53,151 nt of DNA. Source: Fluviibacter sp041311015. GTDB taxonomy: Bacteria; Pseudomonadota; Gammaproteobacteria; Burkholderiales; Rhodocyclaceae. The notes beneath the pieces were generated by a model that worked only from the letters and a program-made list of their open reading frames with translations, did not search any database and had not been told where the DNA came from. Both the position numbers and the translations under genes were made by a program. The stretch covers positions 1-53,151 of the forward strand of contig JBFYKG010000002.1 of assembly GCA_041311015.1 (NCBI GenBank), given 5' to 3'. Shown in pieces: positions 1-8,699 of the stretch (position 1 is the first letter of the stretch; every line of letters starts with the position of its first letter).

Positions 1-1194
1 ATTCAGGAACCGTCGCCCTTGCAGGGTTGGGCGTATATGTTTGCCGGGGCTAACCCATTCAAGAAATCCATCACGAATCGAAGACCCGATGTCCCGGCTA
101 ACAACTAGCCAGGGTAACCCGGTATGCCGTTCAAAGAGATCGGTTGTAAAGCCGGCATTTAGACGCAGCGCGTTCATCATGAATTCGCCGATCAGTGCAT
201 CGGCAGTAATGGGCTCATCGGTTTGGGTAAAACTGCCTGTGCCGGCGCATCCTAGATAAATTTTTGGCAGCTTATGCCGCATGCTGCGCCGAGCGCCCTC
301 GTGATTCGTAAGTTTTCCGTGTGCGCCGGGGCCAATGCCCAGATAGTCTCCGAATGTCCAGTAATTGAGATTATGGCGGCAATGATGCCCCGGTTTGGCA
401 AACGCCGACGTTTCGTAGTGTTCATAGCCGGCCTCGGCAAGGCGCTCCTCAAGCCGATCCTGGATCTCGGCACAGGTGTCGTCATCAGGTAGCCCAGCGG
501 GGGGGTTATTGGCGAATGCCGTGTGGGGTTCTAGCGTCAGTTGATAACAGGAGAAATGCGGTGGCGCAAAGGATAGCGCCTGCTCGATGTCTGTTAGCGC
601 TGCGTTAACGTGCTGATGGGGCAGGCCGACCATCAGATCCAGATTGTAGGTATCGAAGGTTTGCGCTGCGGCTTCAATAGCACGAATGGCATCTGCCCGG
701 TTATGGATTCGGCCAAGCGCCTGTAGGGCGGCCTCATCGAAGCTCTGGATGCCGAGCGATAGGCGATTAATCCCTGCTGCACGAAATCCCCGGAAACGCT
801 CGATATCAACGGTACCCGGGTTGGCTTCCAGTGTGATTTCCGCTTCGGGAGATAGGGGAAGCAGCGTGCGAAAGCCAGTGAGCAGGCGATCAATGGCCTC
901 CGGTGACAAGAGGCTGGGCGTGCCGCCACCAAAGAAAATGGTTTCAACACGTCGCCCCCAGATGCCGGGTAAGGCCAGCGTCAGATCTTCAAGGAGCGCA
1001 TCGACAAAGCGCTTTTCAGGAATTGTGTCCGGCGCCGCATGCGAGTTGAAATCGCAATATGGGCATTTGCGCACACACCAGGGGACGTGTACGTAGAGCG
1101 ACAGCGGGATTGCCTGGGTAAATTCCGGTGTGAGTGCGGGCGTACTGCTAGACGCAGTCTTGCGACCGGGAACAAAGGTGATGGGCTGTGTCAC
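1..1194 (-). CDS. hemW: HemW, radical-SAM heme chaperone (3' end cut by window edge)
   Basis: Radical-SAM protein of the HemW (formerly HemN-like) family, which binds heme and delivers it to client enzymes in the cytoplasm. The translation carries the family's CxxxCxxC cluster motif (C40, C44, C47 in WCVRKCPYCDFN), then FFGGGTPS and a LEANPGT segment typical of the SAM-binding barrel. The reading frame runs off the left edge at a conserved RFLN near the C-terminus, so only a few residues are missing. The start is a GTG at 1194: the only ATG further upstream (1214) is out of frame and stops after seven codons. No Shine-Dalgarno sequence precedes the GTG, so translation probably depends on coupling to rdgB, the upstream gene. 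Third gene of rph-rdgB-hemW. Confidence 0.93.
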   Translation of the reverse strand, partial: MTQPITFVPGRKTASSSTPALTPEFTQAIPLSLYVHVPWCVRKCPYCDFNSHAAPDTIPEKRFVDALLEDLTLALPGIWGRRVETIFFGGGTPSLLSPEAIDRLLTGFRTLLPLSPEAEITLEANPGTVDIERFRGFRAAGINRLSLGIQSFDEAALQALGRIHNRADAIRAIEAAAQTFDTYNLDLMVGLPHQHVNAALTDIEQALSFAPPHFSCYQLTLEPHTAFANNPPAGLPDDDTCAEIQDRLEERLAEAGYEHYETSAFAKPGHHCRHNLNYWTFGDYLGIGPGAHGKLTNHEGARRSMRHKLPKIYLGCAGTGSFTQTDEPITADALIGEFMMNALRLNAGFTTDLFERHTGLPWLVVSRDIGSSIRDGFLEWVSPGKHIRPTLQGRRFLN

Positions 1195-1213
1195 GAGATT
1201 GATGTTTGTGTCA

Positions 1214-1801
1214 TCAGAGCTCGTTAACTCGTGCCAGGAGTTGCTGCATGGCCATGGCCCGGTGCGAGCAATGATTCTTGGCCTCGGGCGTCATTTCGGC
1301 GGCCGATAGACCGGCTTCCGGCACCCAGAATAAGGGGTCATAGCCAAAACCTTCATCGCCGCGCGGTGCATTCAGAATCTCGCCATGCCAGTTGCCCTCG
1401 GCGATGATGGGCTGCGGGTCATCGGCGTGGCGCACCAGGACCAGCAGGCTGACAAAGTGGGCGGCGCGGTCGGCGTGGCCGGAGAGTTGCGTCAGAAGAT
1501 GCGCGTTGTTGCGCGCATCCGATTTGGGTTCACCGGCATAGCGCGCAGACAGGACGCCTGGCGCCCCGCCCAGTGCGCGTACGCACAGGCCAGAGTCATC
1601 GGCTAGAGCGGGAAGCCCGCTCAATCGCGCGGCATGACGTGCTTTGGCCAGCGCATTTTCAACGAAGGTACCAAAAGGCTCTTCTGCCTCGGGGATATCC
1701 AGCGCGCCTTGTGGGATCAGTTCGATCCCCAGGGGGGTTAACAATGCGCCCAGCTCCTTGAGCTTCTTGGCGTTGTTGGAGGCGAGGACGAGGCGTTGCA
1801 T
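1214..1801 (-). CDS. rdgB: RdgB/HAM1 dITP/XTP pyrophosphatase
   Basis: Non-canonical purine NTP pyrophosphatase (195 residues, usual size for the family). It hydrolyses dITP, ITP and XTP to the monophosphate and so keeps deaminated purines out of DNA and RNA. Seen in the sequence: the N-terminal nucleotide-binding ASNNAKK, the ADDSGL metal/catalytic segment around residues 67-72, GFGYDPLF in the second half, and a C-terminal SHRAMA. The reading frame is open further upstream, but the ATG at 1801 gives the family N-terminus and lies only 2 bases after the rph stop. The stop TGA overlaps an ATG (TGATG) that opens a 7-codon mini-ORF leading into hemW. Confidence 0.96.
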   Translation of the reverse strand: MQRLVLASNNAKKLKELGALLTPLGIELIPQGALDIPEAEEPFGTFVENALAKARHAARLSGLPALADDSGLCVRALGGAPGVLSARYAGEPKSDARNNAHLLTQLSGHADRAAHFVSLLVLVRHADDPQPIIAEGNWHGEILNAPRGDEGFGYDPLFWVPEAGLSAAEMTPEAKNHCSHRAMAMQQLLARVNEL

Positions 1802-1803
1802 GA

Positions 1804-2520
1804 TTAGGCCCTGGTTGCCTGTTTTTGTGCTGCCACCAGATCGCGGATGCCGCCTTCGGCCAGATCCACCAGCGCGGTGAGTTCGCCCCGTGTAAATGGT
1901 GTTCCCTCGGCCGTGCCCTGGATTTCGACGATGCCGCCGCTGCCGGTCATGATGACATTCATATCGGTGTCGCAGTTCGAGTCTTCGGCATAATCCAGAT
2001 CCAGTACGGGCTGACCATCGACGATACCAACCGAAATGGCAGCAACGTGATCGCAAATTGGATTAACCGGGAGATCACCTGCGGCGACCAGCTTGGCGCA
2101 GGCATCATGCAGGGCGATCCAGGCGCCCGTAATGGCTGCGCAGCGTGTGCCGCCATCGGCCTGTAGTACGTCGCAGTCCAGTGTGATCTGACGTTCGCCC
2201 AGAGCCACCAGGTCGGTGACTGCGCGTAGGCTTCGCCCGATCAGGCGTTGAATTTCCTGGGTGCGCCCTGTTTGTTTGCCTTTTGCCGCCTCGCGCGCGC
2301 TACGCGTGTGGGTGGCACGGGGCAGCATGCCGTATTCGGCGGTGACCCAGCCCTGACCCTTGCCGCGCAGCCAGGGGGGGAGGTTGGTTTCGACACTGGC
2401 GGTACAAAGCACGCGGGTCTGGCCGATCTGGATTAGAACCGAGCCTTCGGCATGAACGGTATAACCGCGGGTGATCGACAGCGGGCGTAATTCACCAGGT
2501 TGACGCTGACTGGGGCGCAT
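1804..2520 (-). CDS. rph: Ribonuclease PH
   Basis: Phosphate-dependent 3'-5' exoribonuclease that trims tRNA 3' ends (238 residues, full length). The RNase PH core is clear: an MRPSQRQPGELRP start, RVLCTASVE, the WVTAEYGMLPRATHTR block that shapes the RNA/phosphate site, DCDVLQADGGTR, and DLDYAEDSNCDTDMN with the acidic catalytic positions. A good Shine-Dalgarno (AGGAGC) lies six bases before the ATG. It is the first gene of rph-rdgB-hemW and is divergent from yicC across about 60 bases. A TACAAT hexamer in that gap is a plausible -10 for this strand. Confidence 0.97.
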   Translation of the reverse strand: MRPSQRQPGELRPLSITRGYTVHAEGSVLIQIGQTRVLCTASVETNLPPWLRGKGQGWVTAEYGMLPRATHTRSAREAAKGKQTGRTQEIQRLIGRSLRAVTDLVALGERQITLDCDVLQADGGTRCAAITGAWIALHDACAKLVAAGDLPVNPICDHVAAISVGIVDGQPVLDLDYAEDSNCDTDMNVIMTGSGGIVEIQGTAEGTPFTRGELTALVDLAEGGIRDLVAAQKQATRA

Positions 2521-2548
2521 GGGGGCTCCTATCGTTTAAACTCGTCGC

Positions 2549-2554
2549 ATTGTA
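2549..2554 (-). promoter_or_regulatory. Possible -10 element for rph operon
   Basis: The short rph/yicC divergent gap (2521-2583) contains TACAAT on the minus strand, one mismatch from the TATAAT consensus, about 30 bases ahead of the rph ATG. No convincing -35 hexamer sits 16-18 bases upstream, so the call rests on the -10 alone. No clear yicC promoter could be picked out on the other strand. Confidence 0.3.
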
Positions 2555-2583
2555 CGGCCTCCCACCTCGTTCAGGACCCCCCC

Positions 2584-3459
2584 ATGATTGCCAGCATGAC
2601 CGGATTTGCCAACATCACCCGACCGATTGCCGGGGCGGCTGTCGGTGGTACGTTGAGCTTCGAAATCAAAAGCGTGAACTCAAGGTTTCTTGATCTGAGT
2701 TTCCGGTTTCCTGATGAGCTTCGGGCGCTGGAAATGCCCCTGCGGGAGTTGCTGGGCAAGGCATTGGCCCGCGGTAAGGTCGAATGCCGGGCGGGATGGG
2801 CGCTGAAGGCCGGTGACGCAAGCGAGACGCTGGATCCGGATAGGCTAGTGCGATTGCAGCAGCTAGCCCAGGAGGTGCAGGGATTCTTTGGTGACAGTCG
2901 AGGGTTGAGTACGGCTGATGTTTTGCGTTGGCCCGGCGTGGTTCGTGCGGCCGAACTCGACTGGTCAGCATTGTTGTCCGAGTTTCAGGAGATGGCGTCC
3001 GAGGCGGTGGACCAGCTAAAGCAGGTGCGTGACCGGGAAGGCGCCCGCCTAGCCGAGCTGGTTCAGGCGCGCACGACAGCGATGCGGGCACTCGTTGCCC
3101 GGGCCGAACCGTTGATTCCGCTGGCGCAACAGGCGTTTGCCGATAAAGCGCGCGCTAAGCTGGTCGAGGTGATGGGGAGTGCGGAAGACGAACGGATTCG
3201 CCAGGAGTTAACCCTGTATGCGGTGCGAACAGATGTCGCGGAAGAGCTCGGGCGACTCAAAGTCCATCTTGATGAGGTGGATCGGGTTGTCATGGCCCCG
3301 GGGCCGGCAGGCAAACGACTTGATTTTCTGATGCAGGAGCTCAACCGGGAGGCGAATACGCTGGGCTCCAAATCGGTCAGTAGCGAGGTTTCGGCTATTG
3401 CCATGGAGTTAAAGCTCCTGATCGAACAGATTCGTGAACAGGTGCAGAATATCGAGTAA
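2584..3459 (+). CDS. yicC: YicC/YloC family endoribonuclease
   Basis: Member of the YicC/YloC family (291 residues; E. coli YicC is 287), now regarded as a hexameric endoribonuclease linked to small-RNA turnover and stationary-phase survival. The N-terminal YicC domain begins with the diagnostic MIASMTGFA. The C-terminal DUF1732 half holds DERIRQELTLYAVRTDVAEELGRLKVHL and then GKRLDFLMQELNREANTLGSKS (each quoted only to show the block; residues near 200-275). The frame is open upstream to 2500, but the ATG at 2584 gives the conserved N-terminus. First gene of yicC-gmk-rpoZ-spoT, a common proteobacterial neighbourhood. Confidence 0.94.
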   Translation: MIASMTGFANITRPIAGAAVGGTLSFEIKSVNSRFLDLSFRFPDELRALEMPLRELLGKALARGKVECRAGWALKAGDASETLDPDRLVRLQQLAQEVQGFFGDSRGLSTADVLRWPGVVRAAELDWSALLSEFQEMASEAVDQLKQVRDREGARLAELVQARTTAMRALVARAEPLIPLAQQAFADKARAKLVEVMGSAEDERIRQELTLYAVRTDVAEELGRLKVHLDEVDRVVMAPGPAGKRLDFLMQELNREANTLGSKSVSSEVSAIAMELKLLIEQIREQVQNIE

Positions 3460-3485
3460 CCGTTCTACAAAAGATTGATATCACC

Positions 3486-4133
3486 ATGACCAAGAATTCC
3501 AGAGAACATCGCATCGGACCGGGTAGCCTGTTTGTGATTGCTGCGCCATCAGGCGCCGGCAAAACGACCCTGACCCGTCTGGCGCTGGCAAAGGACCCGC
3601 GTCTGGCGCTTTCTATTTCGACCACCACCCGGGCGCCCCGCCCTGGCGAGGAGGACGGCGTGCACTATCACTTTGTATCTGTTGCTGTTTTCAAGCAGAT
3701 GCAGGCCGCAGGCGCGTTTCTGGAATCCGCCGAGGTGCACGGAAACTTCTACGGCACCAGTCGCCACGGCATTGAGACGCTGCTCAGTGAGGACCGGGAT
3801 GTGATTCTGGAAATCGATTGGCAGGGGGCGCAGCAGGTGCGGAGGATTTACCCTGAGGCCGTGGGGGTATTTATCGTGCCCCCCTCGTTTGATGTGTTGA
3901 AATCTCGATTACAGGGTCGCGGCCAGGATTCGGCCGAGGTGATCGCCCGCCGTGTCGCCAATGCCCGGGATGAGTTGACGCATCTGGATGAATTCCCCTA
4001 CGTTATAATCAACGAAAACCTGGATGAAGCGCTCGCCGGCCTGCTGGCCGTATTTGCAGCTGCCCGTGTGCGTCTGGAAAACCAGACGCAACGATTGCCG
4101 GCATTGATCGCTTCGTATCTCCATCGCTCATAA
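3486..4133 (+). CDS. gmk: Guanylate kinase
   Basis: Cytosolic guanylate kinase (215 residues), ATP + GMP to ADP + GDP, feeding GTP, dGTP and ppGpp synthesis. The P-loop APSGAGKTT is at residues 20-28, followed by the GMP-binding segment STTTRAPRPGEEDGVHYHF and EIDWQGAQQV, which carries the acidic position that contacts GMP. The start at 3486 follows the yicC stop by 26 bases and gives the short hydrophilic N-terminus common in proteobacterial Gmk. It sits directly upstream of rpoZ and spoT, the usual nucleotide/stringent-response cluster. Confidence 0.97.
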   Translation: MTKNSREHRIGPGSLFVIAAPSGAGKTTLTRLALAKDPRLALSISTTTRAPRPGEEDGVHYHFVSVAVFKQMQAAGAFLESAEVHGNFYGTSRHGIETLLSEDRDVILEIDWQGAQQVRRIYPEAVGVFIVPPSFDVLKSRLQGRGQDSAEVIARRVANARDELTHLDEFPYVIINENLDEALAGLLAVFAAARVRLENQTQRLPALIASYLHRS

Positions 4134-4148
4134 AGAACGGAATTCATC

Positions 4149-4355
4149 ATGGCCCGTATTACTGTTGAAGATTGTCTTCAAAGAATCCCGAATCGCTTCC
4201 AGATGACCCTGGCAGCAACCTATCGTGCCCGTCAGTTGGCAAACGGTGCAACACCTCAGGTCGAAGCCGACCTCGACAAGCCGACTGTGATCGCGTTGCG
4301 CGAAATCGGCGAAGGTCTGGTGGGCGTTGAAGTGCTGAATCGTCCGCAGGCCTGA
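4149..4355 (+). CDS. rpoZ: RNA polymerase omega subunit
   Basis: Omega subunit of RNA polymerase (68 residues, normal size), which helps assemble beta' and forms part of a ppGpp-binding site in proteobacteria. The start MARITVEDCLQRIPNRFQM is the family signature, followed by LAATYRARQLANG and a Lys-Pro-Thr-Val-Ile-Ala-Leu-Arg-Glu-Ile block. It lies 15 bases after gmk and 44 bases before spoT, as in many proteobacteria. That order links the polymerase subunit with the enzyme that controls ppGpp. Confidence 0.96.
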   Translation: MARITVEDCLQRIPNRFQMTLAATYRARQLANGATPQVEADLDKPTVIALREIGEGLVGVEVLNRPQA

Positions 4356-4399
4356 TGTCCTTCTGATGCACCGGACGGGGATGGGGACAGGGGCTCACG

Positions 4400-6601
4400 A
4401 TGAATACGGAAGCCCGCGCCCCACTCGATACAGAAATCCCGTCTGAAGTCACGCCGTTTCTAGGAACGGACGACCCGGCATACCGGGTATTTATAGATAG
4501 CCTTGATTACCTGCCCGCGGCCGACTTGGCACGGGTAGAAGATGCGTTTGTCTTTAGCGAGCAGTGCCATCGCGGCCAGAAGCGGATTTCCGGCGAAGCC
4601 TACATTACCCATCCGCTTGCCGTTGCCGGTGGGCTCGCCGAGTGGAAGATGGATGCGGTGGCGATCATGGCGGCGCTTCTGCACGACACGATTGAAGATA
4701 CCGGTGTCACCAAGGATGAGTTGGCCAAGCGTTTTGGCAAGCCCGTGGCGGATCTGGTTGAGGGGTTGTCGAAACTAGACCGGCTGGAGTTTGCCAGCCA
4801 GCATGAAGCGCAGGCAGAAAACTTCCGCAAGATGCTGCTGGCGATGGCGCGCGATATTCGTGTCATTCTGATCAAGCTCACCGACCGCCTTCATAATATG
4901 CAGACGCTGGGCGCGATGCGGCCCGACAAGCGCCGTCGCATTGCCCGGGAAACGCTTGAGATCTATGCCCCGATTGCCAACCGGTTGGGGCTGAATATGC
5001 TCTTCCGGGAGCTACAGGATCTGGCGTTCAAGAGCATTTATCCGAATCGTTACGAGGTGCTTGCGCGCACGGTGAAATCGGTGCGTGGCAATCGTCGGGA
5101 GATGATTCAGAAAATTCTGAACAGTCTTTCCGAAAAGCTGGCGCAGTCCGGTGTCAAGGCAGAGGTGTTTGGACGGCAGAAAACGCTGTACTCGATTTAT
5201 CGCAAGATGATCGAAAAACATTTGTCCTTTTCGCAGGTGCTTGATATCTACGGATTCAGAGTGATCGTAGACACAGATGCCGAATGCTATCTGGCGCTGG
5301 GCGCACTGCATGCGTTGTATAAACCGCTTCCCGGCAAGTTCAAGGACTATCTGGCGATCCCCAAGGTTAATGGGTATCAGTCGTTGCATACCACGCTGAT
5401 CGGCCCCTATGGCACGCCCATTGAGATACAGATTCGTACGCGTGACCAGAACCGGCTCGCGCAGGAAGGTGTTGCTTCACACTGGCTTTATAAGGAATCG
5501 GGTAAGTTCTCCGATGATCTGCATGACAAGACGACGAAGTGGTTGGAATCGTTGGTTGAAATGCAGTCAATGAGCGGTGATTCATCCGAATTCTACGAGC
5601 ACGCCAAGGTGGATCTGTTTCCGGATGAGGTATTCGTTTTTTCACCCAAGGGCAAGATATTCACCTTGCCGCGCGGATCGACCGCCGTGGACTTCGCTTA
5701 CGCCGTGCATACCGACGTCGGCAATCGCTGTGTGGCGGCTCGTATCAACCGGGATTTTGCGCCCTTGCGCACCGAGTTGCAGAATGGCGACCAGATTGAA
5801 ATTATTACAGCAGTGATCCCAAATCCTAATCCGGCATGGTTGAAGTTTGTCAGATCAGGGCGTACCCGAAGCAAGATCCGTCACTTCCTTCGTGCGGCCC
5901 ATCATGAGTCATCGGCAGCGCTCGGTAAACGATTGTTGACCAGTGAGCTGGCTCGCTATGGCCAGCGGCTTCAGGACGTACCCCAGTCGGGTTGGGGGCA
6001 GATGCTGTCACAGTCGGGTGTGCAAGCCGAGGGCCAGATTCTCAGTCAGATCGGTACGGGCGAACGCCCAGCGACTGATGTGGCTGTTGCCTTGCTCGGA
6101 CTGGATCCGGCCAAGGTCCTGCCAACAGCCGAAAGCGCGCCGGTTATGATCAATGGGGCCGAGGGGATGGCGGTGTATATGTCCCCATGTTGCCAGCCGA
6201 TTCCGGGCGACCCTATCGTCGGCCTGCTGGACTCGAAGCGTGGTTTGGTGGTGCATACACACGATTGCCTCAGAATCCGGCGACATCTTGGCCATGACAG
6301 TCAGAAATGGGTGGATGTCGAATGGGCATCCGATGTGAACGGCCAGTTTGACGTCCGGATCCGAGTGGAGATCCGTAATCAGCGCGGGGTGCTTGCGAAG
6401 ATCTCTTCGGCGATTGCAGAGGCCGACTCCAATATTGTGCACATCAGTATGGATGATGCGGGCGGGCTTTATACCATTCTGTTCTTTACGCTGCAGGTGC
6501 GGGATCGCAAGCATCTGGCGACCGTGATGCGCAACGTGCGGCATATTCCGGAGGTATCGAGAATCGCCCGGATCCGTGACGCCGAAGAGAAGACCGCATG
6601 A
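4400..6601 (+). CDS. spoT: Bifunctional (p)ppGpp synthetase/hydrolase SpoT
   Basis: RelA/SpoT homologue (733 residues) that makes and degrades (p)ppGpp. The HD hydrolase domain is intact: THP near residue 70, LLHDTIED with H95-D96, and DIRVILIKLTDRLHNM. The synthetase domain (about 255-380) keeps DIYGFRVIV, PGKFKDYLAIPKVNGYQSLH and the EIQIRT strand, so both activities look possible. TGS follows at about 410-470 (FAYAVHTDVGNRCV), then a zinc-finger-like CCQPIPGD and a C-terminal ACT domain. A strong AGGGG lies upstream of the ATG. The stop overlaps the dadA start by four bases (ATGA). Domain assignments follow the family; dual activity is inferred from the conserved residues. Confidence 0.95.
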   Translation: MNTEARAPLDTEIPSEVTPFLGTDDPAYRVFIDSLDYLPAADLARVEDAFVFSEQCHRGQKRISGEAYITHPLAVAGGLAEWKMDAVAIMAALLHDTIEDTGVTKDELAKRFGKPVADLVEGLSKLDRLEFASQHEAQAENFRKMLLAMARDIRVILIKLTDRLHNMQTLGAMRPDKRRRIARETLEIYAPIANRLGLNMLFRELQDLAFKSIYPNRYEVLARTVKSVRGNRREMIQKILNSLSEKLAQSGVKAEVFGRQKTLYSIYRKMIEKHLSFSQVLDIYGFRVIVDTDAECYLALGALHALYKPLPGKFKDYLAIPKVNGYQSLHTTLIGPYGTPIEIQIRTRDQNRLAQEGVASHWLYKESGKFSDDLHDKTTKWLESLVEMQSMSGDSSEFYEHAKVDLFPDEVFVFSPKGKIFTLPRGSTAVDFAYAVHTDVGNRCVAARINRDFAPLRTELQNGDQIEIITAVIPNPNPAWLKFVRSGRTRSKIRHFLRAAHHESSAALGKRLLTSELARYGQRLQDVPQSGWGQMLSQSGVQAEGQILSQIGTGERPATDVAVALLGLDPAKVLPTAESAPVMINGAEGMAVYMSPCCQPIPGDPIVGLLDSKRGLVVHTHDCLRIRRHLGHDSQKWVDVEWASDVNGQFDVRIRVEIRNQRGVLAKISSAIAEADSNIVHISMDDAGGLYTILFFTLQVRDRKHLATVMRNVRHIPEVSRIARIRDAEEKTA

Positions 6602-7848
6602 AGATACTGGTGATCGGGGCCGGCGTTATCGGAACAACGACCGCCTGGTACCTTGCCCAGTCGGGGCATGAGGTGAGTGTCGTCGATCGCCAGCCGGGCG
6701 CCGGGCAGGAGACGAGTTTTGCCAATGGCGGCCAGATATCCGTTTCGCATGCCGAACCCTGGGCCAATCCCGGTGCAATCCGCAAAATAATTGGTTGGAT
6801 GGGTAAGGAAGATGCGCCCTTGCTCTTTCGTTGGCGGCTCGACCCAGAACTATTTCGCTGGGGCCTCAAATTCATCCGTGAATGTGGGGCTGATCGGACC
6901 CGGAGCAATATGCGGGCAATCGTCAGTCTCGCCAGCTACAGTCGCCGATGTCTGCAGGATCTACGCGGCAGCACCGGGATCGAATACGACCAACTATCGC
7001 GCGGTATCCTGCATTTCTATACCAGCGCGAAGGAATATGAGGCGGCTGCGATGGCTGCTGAGGCAATGCGCGATTTTGGTCTGGACCGGCGCCAGGTGGA
7101 TGCCGCAGAATGCGTCAACATCGAGCCTGCGCTTGGAGATGCGCGTCAGATGATTGTCGGGGGGCACTTCACCCCTTCGGATGAATCTGGAGATGCACAC
7201 CTCTTTACGCGCCGACTCGCCGAAATGGCGTGCCAGATCGGCGTCCGGTTTGACTATGGCGTGCCGATCGTTCGTTTGCGCGGCGATGGCGGCAGAATTG
7301 AATCGGCCGAAAGATATAACGGCGAAAAGATACGTGCCGACGCCTATGTGGTTGCCTGCGGTAGCTACAGTAATGCATTGCTGAATCCACTCGGAATGCA
7401 GGTGCCGATCTATCCGGCCAAAGGCTACTCGGCTACGCTTGCTTTAGCGGAGGGCGAGAGTTTTGCGCCCACGGTTAGCCTGACCGATGATGGCCGTAAG
7501 CTCGTGTTTTCACGTCTTGGAAACCGCTTACGCGTGGCGGGCACAGCCGAAATGAATGGATACGGCATGGGCTTGAATCCGGTGCGTTGTGCTGCGCTGA
7601 TTACGCGGACGCGCGAAATTTTTCCACATCTCAGGACGGTAGGCGATCCCGTGTTCTGGACCGGGCTGCGGCCTGCGACCCCGTCCAACCTGCCTCTGAT
7701 CGGCCGGGCTCGGCCGTCAAACCTCTTTCTGAACGTGGGCCATGGCACCCTGGGCTGGACGATGTCATGCGGTTCTGGTCGGGCGTTGGCCGACATCATC
7801 TCCGGCCGTCGCCCTGAGGCGGACTTCCCGTTTCTGTATCGATTCTGA
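6598..7848 (+). CDS. dadA: D-amino acid dehydrogenase (DadA-like FAD oxidoreductase)
   Basis: Flavoprotein of the DadA/DAO family (416 residues) that oxidises D-amino acids to 2-oxo acids at the membrane and passes electrons to quinone. The FAD-binding VIGAGVIGTTTAWYLA is at residues 4-19, followed by ETSFANGGQIS, which is typical of DadA. The C-terminal part holds FWTGLRPATPSNLPLIG and a NVGHGTLGWTMSCGSG FAD-closing motif. The gene begins inside the spoT stop (ATGA overlap) and ends in a TGATG overlap with the tatD-like gene, so all three are probably co-translated. No alanine racemase (dadX) is nearby, so substrate preference for D-alanine is inferred only from family membership. Confidence 0.88.
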   Translation: MKILVIGAGVIGTTTAWYLAQSGHEVSVVDRQPGAGQETSFANGGQISVSHAEPWANPGAIRKIIGWMGKEDAPLLFRWRLDPELFRWGLKFIRECGADRTRSNMRAIVSLASYSRRCLQDLRGSTGIEYDQLSRGILHFYTSAKEYEAAAMAAEAMRDFGLDRRQVDAAECVNIEPALGDARQMIVGGHFTPSDESGDAHLFTRRLAEMACQIGVRFDYGVPIVRLRGDGGRIESAERYNGEKIRADAYVVACGSYSNALLNPLGMQVPIYPAKGYSATLALAEGESFAPTVSLTDDGRKLVFSRLGNRLRVAGTAEMNGYGMGLNPVRCAALITRTREIFPHLRTVGDPVFWTGLRPATPSNLPLIGRARPSNLFLNVGHGTLGWTMSCGSGRALADIISGRRPEADFPFLYRF

Positions 7849-8699
7849 TGCCCACTCAACTGTCAGGCTGGATTGATACCCATGTGCATTGGGATGCAGC
7901 CGAGTTTGATCCGGATCGCGATGCTGCCCTGAAACGGGCATTTGAAGCAGGGGTCAGCACTACGATCAACCCATCGGTGACCGTGACCGGGATTGACCAT
8001 ATACAAGCGCTTTCCCGTGAGTCCGTTGCGCATCCGGATTGGCCCGTCATACTCCCTGCCTATGGCATTCATCCCTTGTATGTCCAAGAAACCGCCAAGG
8101 ATGACCTGACAACGCTGGCGGCCCGGGTTCAAAGCGATCGCCCTATCGCCATCGGAGAAATCGGGCTTGACCGATTCGCAGGATCACCGGACTTGAAGGT
8201 GCAGCGATCGTGGTTCGAAGATCAACTGGCCCTGGCAATCGAATGCGGGTTGCCGGTCATCTTGCATGTTCGCCATGCCGTCGAAGACGTGATTCAGGTC
8301 ATCAAACGCATACAGGGTCGCCGAGAAATGCTGGTTGGGGGAATCGCGCATGCCTTCAACGGCAGTGCCGAACAAGCCGATCAGCTGGTCCGCATGGGCA
8401 TGCTGCTTGGGTTTGGCGGGTCGTTAACTTATGACGGCTCAACCAGGATTCGCCGACTGGCGAAAGACTTGCCTCTCGAGTGTCTTGTGCTTGAGACTGA
8501 CGCACCCGACATGTCGCCATGCTGGCTCAGGCGGCAACGGAACGAGCCCGCTGCCTTGCCGAAGATCGCCACCATGCTGGCCGAGATTCGGGGCATTCCC
8601 CTAGGGATTCTGAGAAATCAGGTCCGGGCGAATCTGGTACGGCAGTTTCCGGAGATCACGTCGCGGCCCAGGTTTGGTGCGGGTGCACACGTAGACTGA
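7848..8699 (+). CDS. TatD-family metal-dependent hydrolase
   Basis: TatD/YcfH/YjjV-type TIM-barrel hydrolase (283 residues). Family members are metal-dependent DNases or DNA/RNA-quality and D-aminoacyl-related hydrolases; the exact substrate cannot be read here. The metal ligands are all present: DTHVHWD at the N-terminus, GEIGLD near residue 105, VILHVRH, GGIAHAFNG and LETDAPDM. Start ATG overlaps the dadA stop by one base. It is the last gene of the spoT-dadA-tatD run. Calling it TatD specifically rather than YcfH or YjjV would need a tree. Confidence 0.87.
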   Translation: MPTQLSGWIDTHVHWDAAEFDPDRDAALKRAFEAGVSTTINPSVTVTGIDHIQALSRESVAHPDWPVILPAYGIHPLYVQETAKDDLTTLAARVQSDRPIAIGEIGLDRFAGSPDLKVQRSWFEDQLALAIECGLPVILHVRHAVEDVIQVIKRIQGRREMLVGGIAHAFNGSAEQADQLVRMGMLLGFGGSLTYDGSTRIRRLAKDLPLECLVLETDAPDMSPCWLRRQRNEPAALPKIATMLAEIRGIPLGILRNQVRANLVRQFPEITSRPRFGAGAHVD

